Of a stretch of DNA of 32,306 nt, positions 16,479 to 23,410 are shown piece after piece. The stretch comes from Methylobacterium segetis (lineage in GTDB: Bacteria; Pseudomonadota; Alphaproteobacteria; Rhizobiales; Beijerinckiaceae). The stretch is from positions 1 to 32,306 of the forward strand of contig NZ_SMNT01000074.1 of assembly GCF_004348265.1 (NCBI RefSeq), in the 5' to 3' direction. Within the stretch, counting starts at the first letter, position 1. Every line of letters starts with the position of its first letter. The notes under the pieces were generated by a model. It was not told the origin of the DNA and did not search any database. It was given only the letters and a program-made list of their open reading frames with translations. The translations under genes and the position numbers were made by a program.

Positions 16479-17182
16479 TCCGCCGCCAGCGGCAGGGCGA
16501 TCTCGGGGGCGGCGACGCGCGGGCCCGGCGCCTGCGCCACCGGGAGGTTCGCCTCGTCGGCCTCCTCGACGGGGAGGAAGCGGCCCTTCTCGCCGCAATA
16601 GGCCAGCACCGCCCCGGTCTCGATCTCGAAGAACCAGCCGTGCAGGCGCAGCTCTCCCTTGGCGAGGCCGGCCGCCACGCTGGGATGCGTGCGCAGGTGG
16701 TTCAGCTGCACCACCACGTTCTCAAGGGCCAGCGCCCGGTGATGGTCCTTCGGGTCGAGGTCGTCCGGATAGGCCTCGCAGACGATCCGGCTCGCCGCGT
16801 GGCTGTGGCGGAGCCAGGCCGCGACGTTCGGCATGGCGGCCAGCGCCTCGGGCGTCATCAGCCCCTTCATCGCGCCGCAATCGGAATGGCCGCAGATCAC
16901 GATGTCGCGGACGCCGAGCGCCACCACGGCGTACTCGATGGCCGAGGAGACGCCGCCGTTCTGCTGGGAGAAGGGGGGCACGATGTTGCCCGCGTTCCGG
17001 CAGACGAACAATTCGCCCGGCCCCGCCTGCGTGATGTGCTCGGGCGCCACCCGGGAATCGGCGCAGGCGATGATCAAGGCCTTCGGGCTCTGCCCGTCGC
17101 GGACCAGCCGCTCGTAGACGGCCTGCTGGCCCGGGAAGACGGTGCCGCGGAAGGTGGAGATGCCCTGGATGATGGTGTCCAC
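16475..17182 (-). CDS. Beta-class carbonic anhydrase
   Basis: Zinc enzyme interconverting CO2 and bicarbonate. Zinc ligands Cys40 (CADSR, with the Asp42-Arg44 dyad), His99 and Cys102 (GHSDCGAMKG) are all present. The N-terminal region (DTIIQGISTFRGTVFPGQQ) matches cytosolic beta enzymes. I place the start at GTG 17182 because GAGAGG stands 6 bp before it; a longer open frame to 17341 has no such site and reads as non-coding. The 235-residue product has normal length plus a Pro/Ala-rich tail. The last codons overlap the transporter start, so the two should be made together and could capture or recycle bicarbonate, useful to a methylotroph that both releases and fixes CO2 (inference). Confidence 0.95.
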   Translation of the reverse strand: MDTIIQGISTFRGTVFPGQQAVYERLVRDGQSPKALIIACADSRVAPEHITQAGPGELFVCRNAGNIVPPFSQQNGGVSSAIEYAVVALGVRDIVICGHSDCGAMKGLMTPEALAAMPNVAAWLRHSHAASRIVCEAYPDDLDPKDHHRALALENVVVQLNHLRTHPSVAAGLAKGELRLHGWFFEIETGAVLAYCGEKGRFLPVEEADEANLPVAQAPGPRVAAPEIALPLAAE

Positions 17183-17252
17183 GTCGATCCTCTCGTGATG
17201 AAAGTCTTGCGGTGACGTGCGGGGTCGGCGGTCGGACACGCGTCCGCCCGGT

Positions 17253-17273
17253 CCGGAGCCGAAGGGGCTCCGG
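17253..17273 (-). other. Leader hairpin upstream of the carbonic anhydrase gene
   Basis: An 8-bp perfect stem, CCGGAGCC / GGCTCCGG, with a 5-nt loop lies 70-90 bp upstream of the carbonic anhydrase start. It could be a 5' leader structure or the end of something on the plus strand. No T-run is seen. Confidence 0.3.
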
Positions 17274-17422
17274 TTGATGGACCTCGCAATCCTGATGGCG
17301 ATCGGCCGGGCCGGGATGCTCGGGTGGCCCGTGCCCGGCATTAACGAGGCCCCGGGGCCGGTTGCGGCGCGGAGCGCCCGACGTCTCAGCGCCCGTGCCG
17401 GGATCGAAGACCCGTCGCTCGT

Positions 17423-17448
17423 CGTCCGCCCCTCCGCGTCAGCGGACG
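17423..17448 (-). terminator. Hairpin after the possible small secreted-protein remnant
   Basis: CGTCCGC (17423-17429) and GCGGACG (17442-17448) pair perfectly, with a competing inner CCGC/GCGG stem. It lies a few bases beyond the stop of the shifted frame ending at 17453, as a terminator would. Confidence 0.3.
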
Positions 17449-17452
17449 GGCC

Positions 17453-17714
17453 TCACGGCCGGACCCGCCGCGCAGGCGGCCCGGCGCGCGGCAGGGCGCG
17501 GAGGCCGGCATCGTCCGGAGGCAGGGGCCGGTAGTGCATCCAGCCGGTGCCGCGCTCGCGCCGCGCGGAGGCAGCGCGGATCGTGGCCGGGATCGCCGAC
17601 GTGAGATCTCACGAACGCATCGCCGGCGGGGTACGGGCTGCCGCCTGCCCCGGCCCGTGCGGCGCGGGACCTCGCGAGGGCGGCGAACGGAGGCACGGCC
17701 ACGAAGCGCTTCAT
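17453..17714 (-). pseudogene. Possible frameshifted small secreted protein
   Basis: An AAGGAACA-type ribosome site precedes ATG 17714, giving MKRFVAVPPFAALARSRAAR, a plausible though Arg-rich signal peptide, then GDAFVRSHVGDPGHDPRCL. GC at third positions stays high for about 50 codons and then drops. From there a different frame (ERGTGWMHYRPLPPDDAG, ending at TGA 17453-17455) takes over with near-total GC3. Joining the frames would give an ~85-residue secreted protein. I do not recognise the family. It may be a decayed gene, a sequencing frameshift, or chance. A perfect 14-bp palindrome, CGTGAGATCTCACG, lies inside at 17600-17613. It is the only coding-like signal in the 17183-17950 gap. Confidence 0.3.
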
Positions 17715-17821
17715 CCGGTCTGTTCCTTCCTCAAGATGTTTCGTGACAGGACGATGTCCCGCACTCCGAGGAAGAGCAATAGATCCCCTTTTCCGAAACA
17801 GATGTGCGCTGCGTTACGATG

Positions 17822-17888
17822 ATATTCCCGGCGATGTAATCCCGAATCCGGGAATATTCCTGTGTCTCATCACACCAAGACAGGAATA
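17822..17888. other. Two overlapping, competing inverted repeats
   Basis: ATATTCCCGG (17822-17831) pairs perfectly with CCGGGAATAT (17848-17857). The segment TATTCCTGT (17855-17863), which shares bases with that arm, pairs perfectly with ACAGGAATA (17880-17888). The two stems cannot form fully at once, as in an attenuator. The stretch is far more AT-rich than its surroundings. It lies 60-130 bp downstream of the pao operon. Confidence 0.45.
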
Positions 17889-17919
17889 ATGGTTCGAATG
17901 CGCGAGGATTATACTTCCT

Positions 17920-17944
17920 GCCGGGCGCATGAGCAGCGCCCGGC
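17920..17944 (-). terminator. Hairpin just after the pao operon
   Basis: A 9-bp perfect stem, GCCGGGCGC / GCGCCCGGC, with loop ATGAGCA begins 6 bp after the stop of the Mo-subunit gene on the minus strand. It is followed by AGGAAGTATAATCC rather than a T-run, so it may be Rho-assisted or only stabilising. Confidence 0.45.
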
Positions 17945-17950
17945 CTCGCT

Positions 17951-20179
17951 TCAGCCCAGCACCTTGTCGAGGGTGATCGGGATGTCGCGCACCCGCACCC
18001 CCGTCGCGTGCCAGACGGCGTTGGCGATCGCGCCGGCCGTGCCGGTGATGCCGATCTCGCCGACGCCCTTGATTCCGAGCGGGTTCACGTGAGGATCCTC
18101 CTCCGGCACCAGGATCGCTTCCATCGTGGGGATGTCGGCGTTCACGGGCAGGTGGTACTCGGCGAGGTTGTTGTTGAGGAACCGGCCCGTGCGGGCATCC
18201 ATCGCCGCGTGCTCGTGGAGCGCGAAGGAGACGCCCCAGATCATGCCGCCGTAATACTGGCTGCGCACGAGGCGCGGGTTGACGATGCGGCCCGCCGCGA
18301 AGGCCCCGACGAGCCGCGAGACGCGGATCTGGCCGAGATCGGGATCGACCAGCACCTCGGCGAAGACGGCGCCGTGGGCGTGCATGGCATAGGCCTTCTT
18401 GGCGGCGGGGTCGCTGGCGCCCGTGCCCCTGGCCTCGACGCTGTCGCGCCCGGCCCGGGCGAGGATCTCCGAGAAGCTCTCGGAGCGAGAGGAATCGTCC
18501 CGGCGCGCGAGGCGCCCGCCCGCGGAGACGACGCCCGCGTTGCCGGCCCCGTAGAGCGGGGAGGCGGGATCGTTCACCGCAAGTTCGGCGAGCGCCGCGA
18601 TCGCGGCCTGTCCCGCCGTGTGGAGTGCCGTGCCGGCCGTGGCGGTGGCGGTCGAGCCGCCTGCGAGGCCGCCGTTGGGCAGGCGGTTGTGACCGATGCT
18701 CAGGGTCACGGAGTCGAGCGGGAGCCCGAGCCCGTCGGCGGCGATCTGCGCGAGGCTCGTCCAGGCACCCTGGCCCATGTCGTGCTGCGCCGTCTCGACC
18801 AGGGCGGAGCCGTCGGCCCGGATCACGGCCCGGGCCTCGGCCTGGAACATCGAGGCCGGGTAGGTCGCCGTTCCCATGCCCCAGCCGACCAGGAGCCCGT
18901 CCGCGTTGCGCATTTGGCGTGGGGCCTTGGGCCGCGAGGCCCAGCCGAAGCGCTCGGCCCCTCGCGCGTAGCAATCCCGCAGAGCCTTCGACGAGAAGGG
19001 CTTCTTCGAGACCGGCTCGACCTCGGCATAGTTCCTGAGCCGCAGTTCCAGCGGGTCGAGGTTCAGCTCGGCGGCGAGCTCATCCAGCGCGCTCTCGATG
19101 GCGACGCTGCCCGAGGCCTCGCCGGGGGCGCGCATGAAGATCGGCGTCGCGATGTCGACCCGCACGGCCTCGTGCGTCGAGGCGAGGGCAGGGGAGGCGT
19201 AGAGGTTGCGCGAGATGATGCCGGAAGGCTCGATGAAGTCGTCGTAGCGGCTCGTCTGCGTCAGGGTGTGATGGTCCCAGGCCGTGAGAGTGCCGTCCGC
19301 CTCCGCCCCGAGCTTCAGGGTCTGCCGCGTCGCGGCGCGGTGGCCGACCGGGCCGAACATCTGCTCGCGCCGCGTCACGAGCTTCACCGGCCGCCCGACC
19401 AGGCGGGCCGCCATGATGCCGAGGAACTGGGGCGGCGTGACGAGGGCCTTCGAGCCGAAGCCGCCGCCGAGGTAATGGCAGACGATGTGGATGTTGCCGG
19501 GCGGGATGCCGAACAGGGCCGCGATCCGACCCGTCGCCATCGCGAGGGCCTGCGAGGGCGTGTAGAGGGTGAGGTGGTCACCCTCCCAGGACGCCACCGC
19601 GGCGTGGGGTTCCAGCGCGTTGTGGTACTGCGCGGCGGTCTCGTAGGTCGCCTCGATCCGGGTGTGGGCGGCGCTGAGCCCCGCGGCGACGTCGCCGTAG
19701 CCGGCCCGCGTCGGCGCACCGGGGCCTACCGCCTCCGGCACGAAGGGCTCGCCGTCGAGGCCGACCCGCACGTCCTCCGCCGCGTAGCGGGGGGCGAGGA
19801 GGCGGGCGCCCTCGGTCGCCGCCTCCAGGGTCTCCGCGATCACCACCGCGACCGGCTGGTTGGCGTAGCGGACGCCGTCGTCCTGCAGGAGGTCCAGCTT
19901 GAAGGCGAAGGGGCCGTCCTTCGCGTCGGGCGACTGCGCGAGCTTCGGGGCGTTCGCCGGCGTCATCACCCGCACGACGCCCGGATGCGCCTCGGCCGCA
20001 GTGACGTCGAGGCCGGTGACGCGCCCGCGGGCGATGCCGCTCACCGCCATCACCGCGTGGAGGAGGCCGTCGAAGCGGAAATCGGCTGCGTAGCGGGCGG
20101 CTCCCGTCACCTTGTCCGGCCCGTCGAGGCGGGTGAGGTCGGCGCCGATGGCGGCCCCGTGGCGGACGCGCTCAGACAT
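17951..20179 (-). CDS. paoC: Molybdenum hydroxylase large (Mo-cofactor) subunit, PaoC/YagR type
   Basis: Catalytic subunit of a xanthine-oxidase-family enzyme, probably an aldehyde or aromatic aldehyde oxidoreductase. The N-terminal a/b hammerhead domain begins RLDGPDKVTGAARYAAD. The Moco domains show YLGGGFGSKALV, MRAPGEASGSVAIESALDE and the C-terminal GVGEIG with the expected catalytic Glu near residue 708. The 742-residue length is close to E. coli PaoC. The start ATG 20179 overlaps the stop of the FAD-subunit gene by 8 bp; the longer open frame upstream is that gene read out of frame. The true substrate is not readable from sequence. Confidence 0.9.
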   Translation of the reverse strand: MSERVRHGAAIGADLTRLDGPDKVTGAARYAADFRFDGLLHAVMAVSGIARGRVTGLDVTAAEAHPGVVRVMTPANAPKLAQSPDAKDGPFAFKLDLLQDDGVRYANQPVAVVIAETLEAATEGARLLAPRYAAEDVRVGLDGEPFVPEAVGPGAPTRAGYGDVAAGLSAAHTRIEATYETAAQYHNALEPHAAVASWEGDHLTLYTPSQALAMATGRIAALFGIPPGNIHIVCHYLGGGFGSKALVTPPQFLGIMAARLVGRPVKLVTRREQMFGPVGHRAATRQTLKLGAEADGTLTAWDHHTLTQTSRYDDFIEPSGIISRNLYASPALASTHEAVRVDIATPIFMRAPGEASGSVAIESALDELAAELNLDPLELRLRNYAEVEPVSKKPFSSKALRDCYARGAERFGWASRPKAPRQMRNADGLLVGWGMGTATYPASMFQAEARAVIRADGSALVETAQHDMGQGAWTSLAQIAADGLGLPLDSVTLSIGHNRLPNGGLAGGSTATATAGTALHTAGQAAIAALAELAVNDPASPLYGAGNAGVVSAGGRLARRDDSSRSESFSEILARAGRDSVEARGTGASDPAAKKAYAMHAHGAVFAEVLVDPDLGQIRVSRLVGAFAAGRIVNPRLVRSQYYGGMIWGVSFALHEHAAMDARTGRFLNNNLAEYHLPVNADIPTMEAILVPEEDPHVNPLGIKGVGEIGITGTAGAIANAVWHATGVRVRDIPITLDKVLG

Positions 20180-21272
20180 GGGCGGTGGCTCCGGCTTGGG
20201 GGAACGCTTGGGGGAGGGCTCGGCGGGAGGCGGGGGCGTCCGCGAAGGGGCTCGCGGGCAGGGCCGGGACCCGTTCCGGGGTGCCGGCCAGGGCGCGCTG
20301 CAGCGCGCGGGTGACGACCCGGCGGGCGAGCTCGATCTTGAAGGCGTTGGCCTCGCCGGAGGCATGGGCGCCCTCGAGGGCCGCCTCGGCCGCCTCTCGA
20401 AAGGCGGTCGCATCGGGCTCACGGCCGGCGAGGAGGTCCTCCGCACCTCTCGCCCGCCAGGGCTTCAGGGCGACGCCGCCGAGTGCGAGCCGGGCCGCTC
20501 CGATCCGCCCTCCGTCGAGCCGCAGCATCGCGGCGGCCGAGACCAGGGCGAAGGCGTAGGAGGTGCGCTCGCGGATCTTGAGATAGCGGGCGTGGGCCGA
20601 GAAACCCGCGGCCTCCGGCGGCAGACGCACTGCGACGATCAGCTCGCCGGGCTCCAGCACCGTGTCGCGCTCCGGTGCGTCGCCGGGCAGGCGGTGAAAT
20701 TCCGTCAGCGGCACCGTGCGGGTGCCCTTCGGCCCCTCGATCTCGACCGCGGCATCGAGGGCGGCGAGGGGCACGCAGAGGTCGGACGGGTGGACGGCGA
20801 TGCAGGCCTCACTGAAGCCGAGCACCGCGTGGAGCCGCGTCTCGCCGCCGATCGCGGCGCATCCCGCCCCCGCCTCGCGCTTGTTGCAGGCGCTGGCCGG
20901 GTCGTAGAAATAGGGGCAGCGGGTCCGCTGCATCAGGTTGCCGGCCGTCGTCGCGGCGTTGCGCAGTTGCGCCGAGGCGCCGGAGAGGAGCGCCTCCGCC
21001 ACGGCGGGGTAGCGGGCGGCGAAGCCCGCATCGTGGGCGAGGTCGCTGTTGCGCACGAGGGCGCCGATCCGGGTGCTTCCGTCGGGCAGGCTCTCGATCG
21101 ACGACAGGCCGGGGATGCGGGTGATATCGACGAGGGTCGCGGGCGTCGCGAGGCCGCCCTTCATGAGGTCGAGGAGGTTGGTGCCGGCTGCAAGGTAGGC
21201 CGCCCCCGGGGCGGCGGAAGCGGCCACTGCCTCGGCGACGCTTCCGGCGCGGACGTAATCGAACCGGTTCAC
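20172..21272 (-). CDS. paoB: Molybdenum hydroxylase FAD-binding subunit, PaoB/YagS type
   Basis: Carries electrons from the Mo/FeS centres through FAD. The PCMH-type FAD motif AAGTNLLDLMKGG is at residues 28-40 and GNLMQRTRCPYFYD at 111-124. Four cysteines at 119, 129, 138 and 157 match the extra [4Fe-4S] cluster known in E. coli PaoB, a feature separating this branch from ordinary xanthine dehydrogenases. The C-terminal CO-dehydrogenase flavoprotein-like domain follows (LPPEAAGFSAHARYLKIRER). The GTG start at 21272 overlaps the stop of the 2Fe-2S gene (GTGA). At 366 residues it is somewhat longer than E. coli PaoB because of the C-terminus. Confidence 0.9.
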   Translation of the reverse strand: MNRFDYVRAGSVAEAVAASAAPGAAYLAAGTNLLDLMKGGLATPATLVDITRIPGLSSIESLPDGSTRIGALVRNSDLAHDAGFAARYPAVAEALLSGASAQLRNAATTAGNLMQRTRCPYFYDPASACNKREAGAGCAAIGGETRLHAVLGFSEACIAVHPSDLCVPLAALDAAVEIEGPKGTRTVPLTEFHRLPGDAPERDTVLEPGELIVAVRLPPEAAGFSAHARYLKIRERTSYAFALVSAAAMLRLDGGRIGAARLALGGVALKPWRARGAEDLLAGREPDATAFREAAEAALEGAHASGEANAFKIELARRVVTRALQRALAGTPERVPALPASPFADAPASRRALPQAFPQAGATAHV

Positions 21273-21757
21273 GCCGCGTCCTCCGCCTTCATCGTCTCTT
21301 GCGCCGCCAGCACGGCCTCCGTGATGCCCTGGTAGGCGCCGCAGCGGCAGATGTTCCCGCTCATCGCCTCGCGCACCCGCTCGTGATCGCTCCCCGCCCA
21401 GCCCTCGCGGATCAGGCCGACCGCGCTCATGATCTGGCCCGGCGTGCAGAAGCCGCACTGGAACCCGTCATGGGCGAGGAACGCGGCCTGGACCGGGTGG
21501 AGCTCGCCACCCCGAGCCAACCCCTCGATCGTGAGGATCTCGGCGCCGTCCAGGCTGACGGCGAGCGCCAGACAGGCATTCACCCGGCGCCCGTCGACGA
21601 GCACCGTGCAGGCGCCGCACTGGCCGCGGTCGCAGCCCTTCTTCGTGCCGGTGAGGTCGAGGCGCTCGCGCAGGAGGTCGAGCAGGGTGACGCGGGGATC
21701 GTCGAGGTGGATCTCGCGCGCCGACCCGTTCACGGTCAGCGTGATGGGGATGCTCAT
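21269..21757 (-). CDS. paoA: Molybdenum hydroxylase 2Fe-2S subunit, PaoA/YagT type
   Basis: Small electron-transfer subunit. The plant-ferredoxin-type cluster uses Cys42, 47, 50 and 62 (GCDRGQCGACTVLVDG), and the second [2Fe-2S] cluster uses Cys101, 104, 137 and 139 (CGFCTPGQ and CRCGAY). I set the start at ATG 21757 (MSIPITLTVNG) after a GGAAG ribosome site. Unlike E. coli PaoA, which has a twin-arginine signal, this protein starts directly at the ferredoxin fold, so the complex should be cytoplasmic. First gene of a tightly overlapping three-gene operon. The dedicated maturation factor gene (paoD/xdhC-like) is not in this window. Confidence 0.92.
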   Translation of the reverse strand: MSIPITLTVNGSAREIHLDDPRVTLLDLLRERLDLTGTKKGCDRGQCGACTVLVDGRRVNACLALAVSLDGAEILTIEGLARGGELHPVQAAFLAHDGFQCGFCTPGQIMSAVGLIREGWAGSDHERVREAMSGNICRCGAYQGITEAVLAAQETMKAEDAA

Positions 21758-22051
21758 GCGGCTTCCGGGGCTCCGTCGCTTCGGATCGGATGTGGGGGCC
21801 TGCCGGGGAAGGAGGCGGGCAGGGGGCTTGCTTGTCTGGAACGGTTTCAAGTAGCTCGGCGTACCCGGGAGACCACCGGGCCGGCCCGTCGTTCACGGGT
21901 CTGTGAAGGAACGGCGTTCCCGCAAGGCCCGAACGGGGCGCGGACGGCTCCGCTGCCCTCATCCCGCCGCGCCGGTCCCGCAAAGCATCGCGCGGCGCGC
22001 ATCCACCCGCCCAGCACAATCCAATGTCCCACGCCCCAATGTCCCACGCCG
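21758..22051. promoter_or_regulatory. Divergent control region between paoA and the histidine kinase
   Basis: This 294-bp gap must hold the promoters of both divergent units. The only clear signal is an imperfect palindrome GGAACGGCGTTCC (21908-21920). I could not place -35/-10 boxes with confidence on either strand. The right end holds the tandem start repeat described separately. Confidence 0.4.
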
Positions 22052-22063
22052 ATGTCCCACGCC
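22022..22063 (+). repeat. Triple repeat spanning the histidine kinase start
   Basis: The 12-mer ATGTCCCACGCC occurs three times in a row, starting at 22024, 22039 and 22052 (periods 15 and 13 bp). Every copy encodes MSHA. Only the third is in frame with the kinase. The first two share another frame that runs 17 codons to a TGA at 22075-22077, overlapping the kinase start. No Shine-Dalgarno sequence is evident before any copy. Confidence 0.75.
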
Positions 22064-23239
22064 CCTCCCGCGACTGAGACCGCCCCCGCGAAGCCTGCCG
22101 ATAGTGGCCGCTCCGACCCGGCGATCCGCCTGCACCAGCAGGCCATTCTCTCCGAATTCGGGGTCGAGGCCCTGCGCGGCGACGACGTCGACCGGCTGCT
22201 GCAGCGGGCGGCCGAGCTCTGCGCGGAGGGGATGGGAGCGGAATTCTGCAAGGCCTTGGAGTACCTGCGGGGCGAGGACATGCTGCTGGTGCGCGCCGGC
22301 ATCGGCTGGGGGCCGGACGTGATCGGCACGGCGCGCGTCGGCGCCGACCTCGCCTCTCCCGCGGGCTTCGCCCTGAAGACGGGGCGGCCCGTCATCTCGA
22401 ACCACCTCGAGAACGAGACCCGCTTCCGCACGCCCCAGCTCATGGCGGAGCACGGCATCCGCCGGGCGATCAACGTGATCATCGAGAACCGGGAAGGCGC
22501 CTTCGGCGTGCTCGAAGTGGACGACAGCCGCGAGGGCATGTTCGAGGAGGCCGACATCGCCTTCATGCAGGGCTTCGCCAACCTGCTCGGAGGCGCCATC
22601 GAGCGCCAGCGCACGGAGGGGCTCCTCAAGGCGGCGCTGGCCCGGCAGGACCTGCTGGCCCGGGAGATGAGCCACCGGGTCAAGAACAGCCTCACCATCG
22701 TAGCGAGCCTGCTCGCCCTGCAGGCCAAGGGCTCGGAGAGCGAGGACGTGCGCCGCGCCCTCATCGATGCGCGCACCCGCGTCGAAGCGATCGCGGGCGT
22801 CCACGACCAGCTCTGGCGCCATTCCGAGCCCGGCGAGGTGGACCTCGCGCTGTTTCTCGAGACGCTCTGCGCGAACCTCCAGAGCGGGGCGCCCGGCCAC
22901 CGGCTCGTCTGCCGGGCAGACCCGGTCAACGTGCCCGCCGACCGGGCCATCCCCTTCGGCCTCCTCGTCAACGAACTCGTCACCAACGCCATCAAGTACG
23001 CCTACCCGCAGGGCGGCGGCGAGATCCGGATCCGGTCCGAGCGCGCGGGCGCGCGCCTCCTCCTCGCCGTCGCGGATGACGGGGTCGGGCTGCCTGCGGA
23101 TTTCGACATCGGCCGAACCTCGCGCAGCCTCGGCATGCGGGTCGTGGCGAACCTCGTCCGCCAGCTCGGCGGCACGATCATGACGCCGCAGAGCGGGCAG
23201 GGGGCGCAGTTCCGGATCGAGATGCCGCTCGCGGGCTGA
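22052..23239 (+). CDS. Soluble GAF-domain sensor histidine kinase (HisKA_2/HWE-like)
   Basis: A 395-residue cytoplasmic kinase with no membrane segment. Residues ~45-190 form a GAF domain (ALEYLRGEDMLLVRAGIGWG, GTARVGADLASPAGFALKTG). The H-box is EMSHRVKNSLTIVASLLALQ with His208, typical of HisKA_2/HWE kinases. The ATPase domain has LVNELVTNAIKYAYP, VADDGVGLP and LGMRVVANLVRQLGG. Kinases of this class in alphaproteobacteria often feed the PhyR-EcfG general stress response or light/redox pathways. No response regulator lies next to it, so the partner is unknown. The start ATG 22052 is the only in-frame start that keeps the full GAF domain; the frame stays open further upstream through non-coding sequence. 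It is divergent from pao. Confidence 0.88.
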   Translation: MSHAPPATETAPAKPADSGRSDPAIRLHQQAILSEFGVEALRGDDVDRLLQRAAELCAEGMGAEFCKALEYLRGEDMLLVRAGIGWGPDVIGTARVGADLASPAGFALKTGRPVISNHLENETRFRTPQLMAEHGIRRAINVIIENREGAFGVLEVDDSREGMFEEADIAFMQGFANLLGGAIERQRTEGLLKAALARQDLLAREMSHRVKNSLTIVASLLALQAKGSESEDVRRALIDARTRVEAIAGVHDQLWRHSEPGEVDLALFLETLCANLQSGAPGHRLVCRADPVNVPADRAIPFGLLVNELVTNAIKYAYPQGGGEIRIRSERAGARLLLAVADDGVGLPADFDIGRTSRSLGMRVVANLVRQLGGTIMTPQSGQGAQFRIEMPLAG

Positions 23240-23291
23240 TTCCGCATCAGCCTCACTCCAACATCCCACCGACACGCTATGATAGGGGACA

Positions 23292-23308
23292 GGGGTCGGA
23301 GAGACCCC
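23292..23308 (+). terminator. Small hairpin after the histidine kinase gene
   Basis: GGGGTC and GACCCC form a 6-bp perfect stem with loop GGAGA, 52 bp after the kinase stop. There is no T-run. The rest of the 23240-23410 gap is relatively AT-rich and probably holds the promoter of the efflux genes, though no clean boxes are visible. Confidence 0.3.
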
Positions 23309-23410
23309 GCACGGATCAAATTCCAGGTAGATTCGGCAATCAAATCCGGGCAGAACCGGAAAATCGTGACCGCGCACCGCGGTGGCGGCGCAGTAGCAGG
23401 GGAGGCGGCT

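Noticed and set aside
17547..17822. Plus-strand frame of 91 codons in the gap after the carbonic anhydrase gene
   Set aside because: No ribosome site, no domain, and codon use unlike neighbours; the minus-strand signal here is stronger.
18008..20314. A 768-codon open frame on the plus strand
   Set aside because: It is the antisense of the Mo-subunit gene, which has clear cofactor motifs.
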